This document shows, piece by piece, positions 16,850 through 27,103 of a stretch of DNA of 64,000 nt. The DNA comes from Sphingobacteriales bacterium. GTDB lineage: Bacteria; Bacteroidota; Bacteroidia; Chitinophagales; JADIYW01. The stretch's first letter is position 1, and every line of letters begins with the position of its first letter. The DNA is taken from contig JADKIQ010000005.1 in assembly GCA_016721245.1 (NCBI GenBank), positions 62,001 to 126,000 on the forward strand. Direction: 5' to 3'. A program made the translations under genes and the position numbers. The notes under the pieces are model-generated. The model searched no databases, was not told the DNA's origin, and saw only the letters and a program-made list of their open reading frames with translations.

Positions 16850-18622
16850 GTGTCGTATACTCGTATTTTTGATATTATTGAAAACCAGCTCAGCGTTTGT
16901 CCGTTAGACAAATGTTTATCGAGAAGGGAAGATAAAAAAACATGGAAGAGCTATTCCACACAGGAGTTTATTGCCACCGCCAATAAATTAAGCCAGGGTT
17001 TATTACAGCTTGGATTACAAAAAGGAGACACGATTGCCATCATTTCCACCACCAACCGTCCTGAATGGCATTTTACTGATCTGGCATGCATGCAAATAGG
17101 AGTGGTAGATATTCCGGTGTATCCTACCATCAGCAGTAAGGAGTATGAATTTATCTTCAACCATGCGGAAGTAAAATATGTTTTTGTTTCCGACAAACTG
17201 ATGTACAGAAAGATTTCACAAATCATTCCGAATATTCCAAGCCTGAAAAGTGTGTATAGTTTCGATGAAGTGGAAAATGTGAAACACTGGAAAGAACTAT
17301 TGGCAGACAATGATGAGCTGTCTAAAAAAGTTGCCGATATCAGGCAATCCATTCAACCCAATGATTTAGCTACGATTATTTACACCTCCGGCACCACCGG
17401 AGTTCCAAAGGGTGTAATGTTGTCGCACAACAATATCGTATCCAATGTAAAAGATTGCCTGATTGCCATTCCTTTACAGAAGAATGAAATCGTGTTGAGC
17501 TTCTTACCGCTCAGTCATGTATTTGAGCGCACGATCAATTATGTCTATTTCGCTGGCTGTGTTTCCGTCTATTTTGCAGACGGACTGGAAACGATTTCCG
17601 AACACTTACAAGATATACGTCCGCACTATTTTACTACGGTTCCCCGTCTACTCGAAAGGGTGTATGAGAAAATCATCAAAAAGGGACAATTGCTGACCGG
17701 TCTTAAACGAAAGCTTTTCTTCTGGTCGTTAAAACAGGCGCAGGAAAACGAACTGGGCAAAACAAGAAGTTTTTCGGAAAATTCCAATCTTATTGTCGCC
17801 AACAAATTTGTTTTTAATAAATGGCGCGATGCCCTGGGCGGAAGAATAAAAGCCATTATCTGCGGCTCCGCGCCACTGCAGCCAAGACTGGCAACCATCT
17901 TTACCAATGCCAGCATTCCTGTACTGGAAGGTTACGGGTTGACAGAATGTTCGCCGGTGGTGAGCGTAGTACCTTTTCGTCCAAAAGATTTCAGAGCAGG
18001 CTGCGTGGGGAAACTACTGCCAAGTGTACAGGTTAAAATTGAGGGAGACGGAGAAATATTGATTAAGGCACCGAATGTGATGCTGGGTTATTATAAAAAT
18101 GAGGAGGAAACCGCTAAAGTTTTTGACAAAGACGGATGGTTATTAACCGGAGATGTCGGAGAGTTTACGGCAGACGGCTTTTTGAAAATAACCGACCGTA
18201 AAAAAGAACTGTTTAAAACATCCGGTGGTAAATATGTTGCTCCTGCACCTATCGAAAACAAACTGAAAGAATCCGAATATATCGACCAGATTGCTTTGGA
18301 AGGTGACGGTGAAAAGTACATCTCCGCATTAATTATTCCCAACTTTGAGAACCTGAAAGAATGGTGTGCCAAACACGATATAACAACGATTTCCAACGGG
18401 GAATTAATTCATAATCAGGAGGTAAAACAGCTTTTCAAAGATATTATTACAGAATTTAATGTTAACTTTGGCAAAGTAGAGCAAATTAAGCAATTTGAGC
18501 TGCTCGCTGACGAATGGACGGTGGAAAATGGCTTACTTACAGCCACCATGAAACTGAAAAGGAAGGTCATCAAAGAAAAATACAAAGATTTAATTGAAAC
18601 ATTTTACAACAAAATTTCGTGA
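16850..18622 (+). CDS. long-chain acyl-CoA synthetase (AMP-binding)
   Basis: 590 residues. ANL-superfamily adenylate-forming enzyme: the P-loop-like A3 motif YTSGTTGVPKG at 178-188, GYGLTE later in the domain, GWLLTGDVG and the ITDRKKELFKTSGGKYVAP segment of the hinge. It activates a fatty acid with ATP and CoA. The start is GTG; no earlier start fits. Its stop overlaps the GTG of the next gene by four bases, so the two paralogues should be translated together. Both are closest in style to the FAA1/FadD15-type long-chain ligases. Confidence 0.92.
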   Translation: MSYTRIFDIIENQLSVCPLDKCLSRREDKKTWKSYSTQEFIATANKLSQGLLQLGLQKGDTIAIISTTNRPEWHFTDLACMQIGVVDIPVYPTISSKEYEFIFNHAEVKYVFVSDKLMYRKISQIIPNIPSLKSVYSFDEVENVKHWKELLADNDELSKKVADIRQSIQPNDLATIIYTSGTTGVPKGVMLSHNNIVSNVKDCLIAIPLQKNEIVLSFLPLSHVFERTINYVYFAGCVSVYFADGLETISEHLQDIRPHYFTTVPRLLERVYEKIIKKGQLLTGLKRKLFFWSLKQAQENELGKTRSFSENSNLIVANKFVFNKWRDALGGRIKAIICGSAPLQPRLATIFTNASIPVLEGYGLTECSPVVSVVPFRPKDFRAGCVGKLLPSVQVKIEGDGEILIKAPNVMLGYYKNEEETAKVFDKDGWLLTGDVGEFTADGFLKITDRKKELFKTSGGKYVAPAPIENKLKESEYIDQIALEGDGEKYISALIIPNFENLKEWCAKHDITTISNGELIHNQEVKQLFKDIITEFNVNFGKVEQIKQFELLADEWTVENGLLTATMKLKRKVIKEKYKDLIETFYNKIS

Positions 18623-20388
18623 AAATGGAAGTAAAAAGACTATTTGACGTTTTACATTATCAAAAGGAGAATCATCCGCAACAGGTTGCCATTGCTACCA
18701 TTAAAGACGGAAACTGGTGGAAAGTCAGTACCGACGAGTTAATCAGTATGTCAAACAATATGAGTTTGGGCTTATTGAAACTCGGTATACAAAAAGGGGA
18801 TAAAGTGGCCGTAGTGACTACTGCTAACAGAACGGAATGGAATGTCTGCGATCAGGGCATCGGACAAATCGGTGCCATCAATGTGCCCTTATATCCTACC
18901 ATCAGCGAAAAAGATTACGAATACATTTTAAACCATGCAGAAGCAAAAATCTGTATCGTTTCAGATGCCAAATTATTTGAGAAAGTTAAAAATCTGGTAG
19001 CTTCCGTGCCTTCTTTACAGGAAGTGTACACGTTTGACCAGGTAGAAGGTGCTCACAACTATGAGGAAATAATGAAACTCGGAGAAGGTGGAGATGAAGC
19101 ACAGATAAAAGCTATTTCCAACACCATTGACCCGAATGCACTGGCTACTTTAATTTATACCTCCGGTACAACCGGCACCCCGAAAGGTGTTATGTTGTCA
19201 CACCACAATATCGTTTCCAACGTGTTAACTGTTCGTGCGGAATTACCACTGGAAGCAGGCCAGACAGCTCTTAGCTTTTTACCGCTTTGTCATATTTTCG
19301 AAAGAATGGTGATTTACACTTACCTGCATGCAGGTGCTAACGTATACTACTCAGATATCGATACACTAAAAGATAAATTAGGCACCGTACGTCCGCATTT
19401 CTTCACCACCGTTCCGCGTTTGCTGGAAAAAGTATACGAAGGCATCGTGAACAAAGGCTTGGCTTTAACAGGTATCAAGAAAAAATTATTCTTCTGGGCT
19501 CTGGAACTGGCAGATAAATACGATTACGACCAAAAACCATCTTTCTCGTTTAAAATTGCAGATAAATTAATTTTCTCCAAATGGCGTGAAGGATTAGGTG
19601 GCAGAATTCTGGGTATTGTAACAGGCTCTGCGGCATGTCCGCTGAAAATGGCGCGCGTATTCTCAGCAGCAGGTATTCCCATCCGTGAAGGTTATGGTTT
19701 AACGGAAACCTCTCCGGTATTAACCTTCAATCGTTTTGTGGAAGGCGGCGCGATGCTGGGAACCGTAGGTATGCCGATTAAAGATGTAGAAATCAAGATT
19801 GCGGAAGACGGTGAAATCTTAGCGAAAGGGCCTAATATCATGATGGGTTACTACAAAGAACCTGAAAAAACGAGAGAGGTCTTAACCGAAGACGGATGGT
19901 TCAGCACCGGCGATGTTGGAACATTTGTAACCAACAATGCAGGTAATAAATTCTTAAAAATAACAGACAGAAAGAAAGAGTTATTAAAAACATCCGGCGG
20001 AAAATATGTGGCTCCGGCTCCTATTGAAAGTAAATGCAGAGAAAACTTCTTTATTGAACAGATTATGGTAGTGGGCGAGAGCAAAAAATTCGTATCTGCT
20101 GTAATGGTGCCGGCCTTCCCGGTGCTCGAACAATGGGCTGCTGAAAATGGTATTACCTTTACCTACAGAAGCGATTTAGTGGCTAACCCGAAAGTGGTGG
20201 CTAAATACCAGAGTATCATTGATGAAATCAATCCAAACTTCAGCCATATTGAACAAATCAAGAAATTCAAGCTGCTGGTGAACGAATGGACTCCGGAATC
20301 GGGAGAACTGACACCGACGATGAAATTAAAACGCAAAGTAATCAACGAGAAATACTCAAAAGAAATTGAATCGATTTACAACGATTAA
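18619..20388 (+). CDS. long-chain acyl-CoA synthetase, tandem paralogue
   Basis: 589 residues with the same ordered motifs as its upstream neighbour: YTSGTTGTPKG, GYGLTETSP, GWFSTGDVG and the long identical hinge segment around DRKKELLKTSGGKY. The two are evident tandem duplicates that have diverged in the N-terminal acyl-binding part. The start is either GTG at 18619 (overlapping the previous stop as GTGA) or ATG at 18625. A terminator follows at 20413. Different acyl chain preferences are a reasonable guess, not visible. Confidence 0.92.
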   Translation: MKMEVKRLFDVLHYQKENHPQQVAIATIKDGNWWKVSTDELISMSNNMSLGLLKLGIQKGDKVAVVTTANRTEWNVCDQGIGQIGAINVPLYPTISEKDYEYILNHAEAKICIVSDAKLFEKVKNLVASVPSLQEVYTFDQVEGAHNYEEIMKLGEGGDEAQIKAISNTIDPNALATLIYTSGTTGTPKGVMLSHHNIVSNVLTVRAELPLEAGQTALSFLPLCHIFERMVIYTYLHAGANVYYSDIDTLKDKLGTVRPHFFTTVPRLLEKVYEGIVNKGLALTGIKKKLFFWALELADKYDYDQKPSFSFKIADKLIFSKWREGLGGRILGIVTGSAACPLKMARVFSAAGIPIREGYGLTETSPVLTFNRFVEGGAMLGTVGMPIKDVEIKIAEDGEILAKGPNIMMGYYKEPEKTREVLTEDGWFSTGDVGTFVTNNAGNKFLKITDRKKELLKTSGGKYVAPAPIESKCRENFFIEQIMVVGESKKFVSAVMVPAFPVLEQWAAENGITFTYRSDLVANPKVVAKYQSIIDEINPNFSHIEQIKKFKLLVNEWTPESGELTPTMKLKRKVINEKYSKEIESIYND

Positions 20389-20412
20389 ACAATAAAAAAA
20401 CAATTTTCAGAA

Positions 20413-20435
20413 ACGAGTCATTATAAATGGCTCGT
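20413..20435 (+). terminator. intrinsic terminator after the synthetase pair
   Basis: Stem ACGAGTCAT / ATGGCTCGT (one G-T pair) with a 5-base loop and a T-run at 435-440, 25 bases after the stop. Confidence 0.8.
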
Positions 20436-20444
20436 TTTTTGTTT

Positions 20445-20452
20445 TATATTTG
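20445..20452 (+). promoter_or_regulatory. TAnnTTTG box immediately before the nuclease gene
   Basis: TATATTTG, a perfect match to the Bacteroidota -7 box, ends 4 bases before the ATG at 20457. Transcription from it would give a leaderless or nearly leaderless mRNA. I see no convincing -33 TTG. Confidence 0.4.
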
Positions 20453-20456
20453 ATTA

Positions 20457-21647
20457 ATGAAAGTATCAAAGAGTTTATTCATACTTATTTTATGCATCAC
20501 ATCGGTTTCCTACAGTCAGGATTCCATCTCTTCGTATCAGTTACAGAAGGATATTTTTAAGGATATTGAATCTTCTAAATTATTTCATATTCAAAAACTG
20601 ATTGATTCTGTAGGCATTGCCGCACCCATTCCCAATGAAGTACTGGCCAAACACGTTGCTTTGGTTTCCAGCTATAATCCCGTGCATCGTATACCAAATT
20701 ATGTGGTACATGTCATTCTGAAAGATATACTGTATGGCAGCCAGACACGCAGCAATGATTTTCGCCCCGATCCGTTTATTAAACAAAACATGTCAGATTC
20801 TACGGATTACTGGAACAGCGGTTACGACAGAGGACACATGGCGGCATCCGCAGATTTTAAATGGAACAGAAAAGCGCTGAGTGAATCCTATTTCTATTCA
20901 AACATTATCCCGCAGAACCCGCAGCTAAACCAAAATGCATGGAATAAACTGGAAATGCAGGTACGCGAATGGGCAATTGACAATTCCGAATTAATCGTTG
21001 TGACCGGTCCGGTACTCAAAGAGAATCTGCCTAAAATTCCGCAAGGGTCTTTCAAGGTTTCCATTCCGGAATACATTTATAAAATTGTGCTTGATTACTA
21101 TCCGCCAAGCTACAAAGCCATCGCTTTTTTATATCCGAATAAAGACGTGCCGTATGAACTGGAAAAACACGTTGTTTCCATTGACAGCATTGAACAACTC
21201 ACCGGTATAGATTTTTTTTCGAAATTAGAGGACAGCCTGGAAAACATAGTAGAAGCAGAGAACAGCCTTACAGAATTTGATGCCCATTATTTTGAACAGT
21301 TAAAAGCATCTCAATTCACCCCAAAAGATTTTGGAAAAGGAAAAATAAATAGCCTGCAAGCCAGAGATTATATTGGCAAGGAAGCTTGTGTTTGCGGAAA
21401 GGTAGTCAGCACCAAATTCAGCGAAAACGGCAAAACAAATCCAACCTATATCAACCTGGATAAGAAATATCCTGAACAGGTATTCACGTTGATGATCTTC
21501 GGGCAGGACCGACAAAATTTTTCATACAAACCGGAAGAATTCTTGCAAGGCAAAACAATTTGCGTAAAAGGAAAAGTGGGTGAATATAAAGGCACTCCGC
21601 AAATTATCGCTAATAAGGAAAAACAGGTTGAAGTTATTGGAAACTGA
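20457..21647 (+). CDS. exported DNA/RNA non-specific endonuclease with OB-fold tail
   Basis: 396 residues. A signal peptide (about 1-20) precedes a beta-beta-alpha metal nuclease domain: D-R-G-H at 124-127 with the catalytic His127, and the downstream metal/active-site segment N149...Q153...N160-x-W162. The last 100 residues (about 290-396, GKEACVCGKVVST ... ICVKGKVGEYKGTPQII) look like an OB-fold nucleic-acid-binding domain. It should degrade DNA and RNA outside the cytoplasm, for nutrient or phosphate scavenging. The nuclease-OB combination is the notable part. It stands alone between two terminated units. Confidence 0.87.
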   Translation: MKVSKSLFILILCITSVSYSQDSISSYQLQKDIFKDIESSKLFHIQKLIDSVGIAAPIPNEVLAKHVALVSSYNPVHRIPNYVVHVILKDILYGSQTRSNDFRPDPFIKQNMSDSTDYWNSGYDRGHMAASADFKWNRKALSESYFYSNIIPQNPQLNQNAWNKLEMQVREWAIDNSELIVVTGPVLKENLPKIPQGSFKVSIPEYIYKIVLDYYPPSYKAIAFLYPNKDVPYELEKHVVSIDSIEQLTGIDFFSKLEDSLENIVEAENSLTEFDAHYFEQLKASQFTPKDFGKGKINSLQARDYIGKEACVCGKVVSTKFSENGKTNPTYINLDKKYPEQVFTLMIFGQDRQNFSYKPEEFLQGKTICVKGKVGEYKGTPQIIANKEKQVEVIGN

Positions 21648-21735
21648 TTTTTCTGCCGGAAATCCTTTTGATTTTTCTATTTTTATCTACCTTTAATATA
21701 ATTAATTCTAAATTAAGCCATTAAACAACATTGGT

Positions 21736-24663
21736 ATGAAAAAAGTATTTCTTTTTTTAACGATTACAGCTTTCGCAGCATTCTTTACACAGGCACAGAA
21801 TACCTACGACTGGGCAACAGAAAGCAGTAACGGTTATACGTACAAATACGTAAAAAACGATCCTTTTAAAACCAGATTCTACACGCTGAAAAACGGTTTT
21901 ACCGTTATCATGGGTGTAAACAAAGCGGAACCCCGCTTGCAAACTATCATTGCTACTAAAGCAGGCAGCAATACAGACCCTGCCAACCATACCGGTCTGG
22001 CGCATTACCTGGAACATATGTTATTTAAAGGCACTGATAAATTTGGTTCACTAGACTGGGCAAAAGAAAAACCCTATATAGACCAAATCGACCAGCTATA
22101 CGAAAAATATAATTCCACGACAGACGAAATAGCACGGGCAGCCATTTACAGAACCATTGATTCCGTGAGCGGCATTGCTGCTAAATTCGCAATTGCCAAT
22201 GAATATGATAAAATGATGGGTAATCTTGGTGCAAAAGGCACGAATGCATTTACCTGGTACGAACAGACTGCATACGTCAACGACATACCTTCCAACCAGA
22301 TTGAACGCTGGCTGACCGTGGAAGCAGAACGCTTCAGAAGTCCCGTTTTCAGGTTATTCCACACGGAACTGGAAGCTGTATATGAAGAAAAAAACCGCTC
22401 ACTGGATAATGACGACTGGAAGACCTACGAGGTGTTGCTGGCTAATTTATTCCCGACACATAATTACGGACAACAAACCACCATCGGAACTATTGAACAT
22501 TTAAAAAATCCGTCTTTACTGGAAATCAGAAAATACTTTGAGAAGTATTATGTGCCCAATAATATGTGTATGATTTTAGCCGGCGATTTTGATCCGGATG
22601 CTGTCATAAAAAAGGTAGATGAAAAATTCGGAATTTTTGTTCCGAAAGATGTAACACCTTACATTGCACCGAAAGAAGCTGACATTAGCACTCCCATAGA
22701 AAAAACAGTGTATGGGCCCAAAGACGAATGGGTATCTATCGGATACCGTTTCCCGGGCGCCAGTTCTGAAGAAGCAAAACTACTGCAGGTTGCAGACAGA
22801 ATCTTAGCCAACGGGACTGCCGGTTTGTTAGACATCAACCTAAATCAAAACCAGAAAGTTTTAGAAGCGGTATCGTATGCGCAAACGATGAAAGATTACA
22901 GCATTTATGAATTGGACGGCAAACCGAAAGAAGGACAAACATTGGCAGAAGTAAAAAGCCTGCTGCTGAATGAAATAGAAAATCTGAAAAAAGGAAACTT
23001 CGACGAAGGATTGCTGCAGGCCGTAAAAAACAATTTCGAAAAAGAGAAGTTACAGAAAATGGAACTTAACATCAACAGAGCCAATAATCTGTTGGATGGT
23101 TTTATAAAAGAAGTAAGCTGGAAAGATGAACTTGCCTTTTACGAAGAAGTTAAACAATTTACCAAAAGTGACATCATTGCATTCGCCAATAAATGGTTTG
23201 GAAATAACTATGTGGTGGTGTACAAAAAAAACGGAAAAGACACGAGCATTCTCAAAGTCGCAAAACCGCCTATTCATGAAGTGGAAGTAAACAGAAATGC
23301 AGAGTCAGATTTTGTGAAGCAGATTGCTGCTTTAAAAACGGAGGATATAAAACCGATTTTTCTGGATTTCAAAAAAGATATCCAGCAGGTACTAACCAAC
23401 AAAGTACCGCTTATTATTTCAACCAACAACGAAAACCAGCTTTTCTCCCTGTATTATTATTTTGATATAGGCTCCAACAACCTGAAAAAATTACCGCTTG
23501 CACTAGAATACCTGAAATACCTGGGCACCAACCGATATACCGCAGAAGAAATTAATAAAGAGTTTTACAAAGTAGCTTCCAGTTTCTCTACTCATTGCGA
23601 TCAACGGACTACCTATATTCAGGTGGATGGATTGAATAAAAATCTTTCCAAATCCATAGAGTTACTCGAACACCTGCTGGCGAATTGTCAGCCGGATCAA
23701 AATAAGCTCGACGCTTTTATAAACGACTATATTAAAACGAGAGAAAATGACAAACTCGTTAAATACAATATATTAGACGGGTTAGTGAATATCGCCACCT
23801 ATGGCATCAAAAATCCGTTCAATTACAAACTATCCGATGCGGAATTGAAAAAGCTTCGTGCAGAAGAACTGGTTACGCTGCTGCATAATCTTACAAAATA
23901 TCGGCACAAGGTATTGTACTACGGTCCGGAAGAAAAAGAACCGTTGGTAGCTACGCTGGCAATGTATCACAAAACAAATATGTCTACCAGAGTATTGCCG
24001 TCCGCTTATCCATTTACCTTCAGAAAAAACACCGCTAACGAGGTGAATTTTGCAAACTATGATATGGTGCAAACAGAAATCAGCTGGAGCAGAAATTCCG
24101 CGATGTTTAGTCCTGTAAATATTCCTGTGATAAATTTATTCAACGAATATTTTGGCGGCGGCATGGCAGGCGTGGTATTCCAGACCATCCGTGAATCAAA
24201 AGCACTGGCCTATTCTACCTATGCCTATTACGGTACTGCTTACAAGAAAAACGAACCAAACATAATGAAAGCATACGTAGGCTGTCAGGCAGACAAAATG
24301 AATGAATCCATTCTGAGCATGCAGGAATTGCTGGATTCTTTACCGTTTTCTGAAAAATTATTTTCGGTTACCAAAGCCTCTCTGAAAAATAACTTTGCGA
24401 CTTCCCGGATTTTAAAACAACAGATTCTATTTAAATTCCTGGAAGCACAACGATTGGGCATCAGCTATGACACCCGCGAAAAAACCTACCAGTTACTCGA
24501 CAAATTCACTTTCGATGATTTGAAAGCATTTCATCAAACGATGGTGGCTAAGAAACCATATTCCATCAACATCATTGGCGATGAGAAAAAAGTAAAAACA
24601 GAAAATCTAAGCAAATACGGGAAAGTATCGAAATATACATTAAAGCAGATTTTTGGTTATTAA
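21736..24663 (+). CDS. M16-family (pitrilysin-like) zinc metallopeptidase
   Basis: 975 residues. Signal peptide (about 1-20, cut after TQA). The inverted zinc motif H-x-x-E-H is at 90-94 (HYLEHMLFKGT), with the third ligand Glu expected in the EAVYEEKNR segment about 77 residues on. The protein is long enough for four M16 domains in one chain, an active first half and an inactive second half, as in pitrilysin and insulin-degrading enzyme. It should digest short peptides in the periplasm. A terminator follows at 24688. Confidence 0.92.
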   Translation: MKKVFLFLTITAFAAFFTQAQNTYDWATESSNGYTYKYVKNDPFKTRFYTLKNGFTVIMGVNKAEPRLQTIIATKAGSNTDPANHTGLAHYLEHMLFKGTDKFGSLDWAKEKPYIDQIDQLYEKYNSTTDEIARAAIYRTIDSVSGIAAKFAIANEYDKMMGNLGAKGTNAFTWYEQTAYVNDIPSNQIERWLTVEAERFRSPVFRLFHTELEAVYEEKNRSLDNDDWKTYEVLLANLFPTHNYGQQTTIGTIEHLKNPSLLEIRKYFEKYYVPNNMCMILAGDFDPDAVIKKVDEKFGIFVPKDVTPYIAPKEADISTPIEKTVYGPKDEWVSIGYRFPGASSEEAKLLQVADRILANGTAGLLDINLNQNQKVLEAVSYAQTMKDYSIYELDGKPKEGQTLAEVKSLLLNEIENLKKGNFDEGLLQAVKNNFEKEKLQKMELNINRANNLLDGFIKEVSWKDELAFYEEVKQFTKSDIIAFANKWFGNNYVVVYKKNGKDTSILKVAKPPIHEVEVNRNAESDFVKQIAALKTEDIKPIFLDFKKDIQQVLTNKVPLIISTNNENQLFSLYYYFDIGSNNLKKLPLALEYLKYLGTNRYTAEEINKEFYKVASSFSTHCDQRTTYIQVDGLNKNLSKSIELLEHLLANCQPDQNKLDAFINDYIKTRENDKLVKYNILDGLVNIATYGIKNPFNYKLSDAELKKLRAEELVTLLHNLTKYRHKVLYYGPEEKEPLVATLAMYHKTNMSTRVLPSAYPFTFRKNTANEVNFANYDMVQTEISWSRNSAMFSPVNIPVINLFNEYFGGGMAGVVFQTIRESKALAYSTYAYYGTAYKKNEPNIMKAYVGCQADKMNESILSMQELLDSLPFSEKLFSVTKASLKNNFATSRILKQQILFKFLEAQRLGISYDTREKTYQLLDKFTFDDLKAFHQTMVAKKPYSINIIGDEKKVKTENLSKYGKVSKYTLKQIFGY

Positions 24664-24687
24664 TACCAAACAATCATTTACAGAAAA

Positions 24688-24709
24688 GACAGGTAATTAA
24701 CTACCTGTC
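24688..24709 (+). terminator. intrinsic terminator after the M16 peptidase
   Basis: Eight-base perfect stem GACAGGTA / TACCTGTC, 6-base loop, then a run of T; 25 bases after the stop. Confidence 0.85.
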
Positions 24710-24750
24710 TTTTTTATTACGGCAAACTATAAAATTGTATTTTTACCCTA

Positions 24751-26196
24751 ATGAAATCAGGATTCATCAGCTTTATATTGTTACTGTTTGTGCTGTTGGC
24801 TGTAAGTGCTTTTTACGGATATCCATCTGTTTTGCACGCTTTACCGCAAGGATCACATCTATGGCGGCAAACTTATTCCATGGATATGGTTCTTAACTAT
24901 AAATTATACCATTTACCTTTTTTACAACCGGAAGTATCAAATCTATTAAGTACAGATGGGAAAGCAGCCGCTGAATTTCCATTGCTATATTTCATCTCCG
25001 CAAAATTCAATCAGCCTGAATTTGCATTACGACTGATGCATAGTATCCTTTTTATTTCCGGCATTATCGCTGCATTTTATATTGCATTTCATTTTTTGCG
25101 GGATTATTTACTTTCGTTTTTTACAGCAATGCTGCTATTCTCCTCTCCTTTACTTGTTTTTTACGGAAATAATTTTTTAACGGATGTTCCGGCTTTAAGT
25201 ATCACCTATATTGCATGGGCAGTTTATCTGTATGCACCTGAATCTAAATTCAAGCTTCTGTATTATAGCTCCTTTTTTTTATTGATAAGTTTGAGTTGTC
25301 TGTTAAAAGCAAGCCAGGCAATTAATTACGGAATATTGGCAGTATTGATAATCTTTCAACCGAATGCTCAATTAAAGAAGCCGTTTTATATTTTTATACT
25401 GATGCTCACACTTCTACCTATTTATTGGTGGTATACTTATGCAAAAGAATATAACATCGAAAACCATCATACTTATTTTTTTTTAGGAATTTCTCCTGTT
25501 TGGAAATTAAGCTGGTATGATATTGGCCTGACTGCCTGGCGGATTTTAGTGTCATGGTCAAAGAGTTATTTCTGGCGACCCACCACCATCCTCTTAATCC
25601 TGAGTTTCTTCTTATACCATAAATACAGAAATCGTATTTTTAAGGAACTCCATCTGTTTGTTTTATCTTCTTTCGTTTTTACAGTAGCGTATATTATTCT
25701 GTTTTATGAGCGATTGATGAAACATGAATACTATTACATTACGTTTTATATTTTTGTTTTATTCTGGATTGTTGCAATTCTGTATATATGTAAGCGATTT
25801 TACGGAGAAATCATAAGTTGGATAAAAGTGTTCCTTGTTTGCCTCTTACTCGTCAATATTATTTATTGCAAATTATACACCACAGAAAAACAAACCGATA
25901 CTTATTACAATAAAAATCTGGCATCCGATGAGATGCAACATTTTTTATTATCAAAAGGAGTAAGTCAATTCAAAACCCTTATTTCCATTCCGGACGAAAC
26001 TCCCTGCCAGACATTGTATCTTATCAAACGAAAAGGCTATACGGAATTTAATAACTACAGAGAAGTTTTAGAAAACAAGGAGGCAGATTTTCTTATCCTG
26101 ACGGATGAAGCGTGGAAAGAAAAAGCAAGTTTAAAACCTTACCTCAACGACAGTATTGGTAATTTCCATGGAATTACTTTATACAAACTAAAATAA
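24751..26196 (+). CDS. multispanning glycosyltransferase-like membrane protein (GT39/ArnT type)
   Basis: 481 residues with about ten hydrophobic segments. The first periplasmic loop contains HALPQGSHLWRQTYSMDMVLNY and later TDVPAL, placing it near the GT-C superfamily, where an Asp in this loop takes part in catalysis from a lipid-linked sugar. The donor and acceptor are unknown. It is not in a polysaccharide cluster: its neighbours are a peptidase and a decarboxylase read convergently 7 bases away. A soluble C-terminal part of about 90 residues follows the last helix. The superfamily call is by topology and a few residues. Confidence 0.6.
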   Translation: MKSGFISFILLLFVLLAVSAFYGYPSVLHALPQGSHLWRQTYSMDMVLNYKLYHLPFLQPEVSNLLSTDGKAAAEFPLLYFISAKFNQPEFALRLMHSILFISGIIAAFYIAFHFLRDYLLSFFTAMLLFSSPLLVFYGNNFLTDVPALSITYIAWAVYLYAPESKFKLLYYSSFFLLISLSCLLKASQAINYGILAVLIIFQPNAQLKKPFYIFILMLTLLPIYWWYTYAKEYNIENHHTYFFLGISPVWKLSWYDIGLTAWRILVSWSKSYFWRPTTILLILSFFLYHKYRNRIFKELHLFVLSSFVFTVAYIILFYERLMKHEYYYITFYIFVLFWIVAILYICKRFYGEIISWIKVFLVCLLLVNIIYCKLYTTEKQTDTYYNKNLASDEMQHFLLSKGVSQFKTLISIPDETPCQTLYLIKRKGYTEFNNYREVLENKEADFLILTDEAWKEKASLKPYLNDSIGNFHGITLYKLK

Positions 26197-26203
26197 AAAA
26201 AGA

Positions 26204-26875
26204 TTATTTCTTAGCCAGTTCGCCAATGACGGTAATACCGCCTTTCACTTTTTGCCCGAGCTGCACATTGATTTTGGTATCTAATGGCAGGAACATATCT
26301 ACACGGGAGCCAAACTTGATAAACCCGAAGTCTGCACCTTGTTCAATGCTGTCTCCTTCTTCCAGGTAATAAACAATACGACGTGCCACTTTACCTGCAA
26401 TCTGTCTGACTAACACATCCACACTGCCGTTATCAATTACGATAGAGGTACGTTCATTTTCAGTAGAAGATTTCGGATGCCATGCCACTAAATATTTACC
26501 ATCGTGGTATTTGGAGTATTTCACTTCACCCGCAATCGGGGCGCGGTTTACGTGTACATTTGCCGGCGACATGAATACAGAAATCTGTAAACGTTTGTCT
26601 TCAAAATATTCCGGTTCAAACACTTCTTCTATCACTACCACTTTGCCATCTGCCGGACAAATAATCATATCATCATCCGTAATAATATTACGGCGTGGGT
26701 TTCTGAAGAAATAAGTAACAAAGCAGAAAAATGAAAAGGTAAGAATAAAAATTACCCAGCTAAGTGTTTTTCCTGCATGCAGTACGAAATTGGTCAGTAA
26801 ATTAATTCCTAAAACTATCAGAAAAGTAGTCAATACTATTTTCCAGCCTTCTTTGTGAATATATGTTCTTCTCAT
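26204..26875 (-). CDS. psd: phosphatidylserine decarboxylase family protein
   Basis: 223 residues, the short bacterial/archaeal-type decarboxylase. Two N-terminal membrane segments (about 14-55) lead to the decarboxylase core; the self-cleavage site F-G-S is near the C-terminus with Gly189-Ser190 (KFGSRVDM), so Ser190 would become the pyruvoyl prosthetic group. It makes phosphatidylethanolamine from phosphatidylserine at the inner membrane. The usual partner pssA is not adjacent. The 228 bases upstream hold its promoter region; I see no gene there. Confidence 0.9.
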   Translation of the reverse strand: MRRTYIHKEGWKIVLTTFLIVLGINLLTNFVLHAGKTLSWVIFILTFSFFCFVTYFFRNPRRNIITDDDMIICPADGKVVVIEEVFEPEYFEDKRLQISVFMSPANVHVNRAPIAGEVKYSKYHDGKYLVAWHPKSSTENERTSIVIDNGSVDVLVRQIAGKVARRIVYYLEEGDSIEQGADFGFIKFGSRVDMFLPLDTKINVQLGQKVKGGITVIGELAKK

Positions 26876-27103
26876 TCGCTTTTCTTTATTTGTAACCCTG
26901 GTCTGCGTCGGGCAGTGTTGCCTGGATTAAAATGGGTTTCTTTGTTGCCTCACCAAAATTAAGTATATAAGTGGAATACACAAATAAAACGTGTTAAATC
27001 CAACATAAGTTCAACCAAAATTTAACTTTGGTCAACAATTCAGCTACATTAACCTAATTTGCTGTAACAAGAATTGCAAATGATTGATTGTCAGTAAAGT
27101 AAA

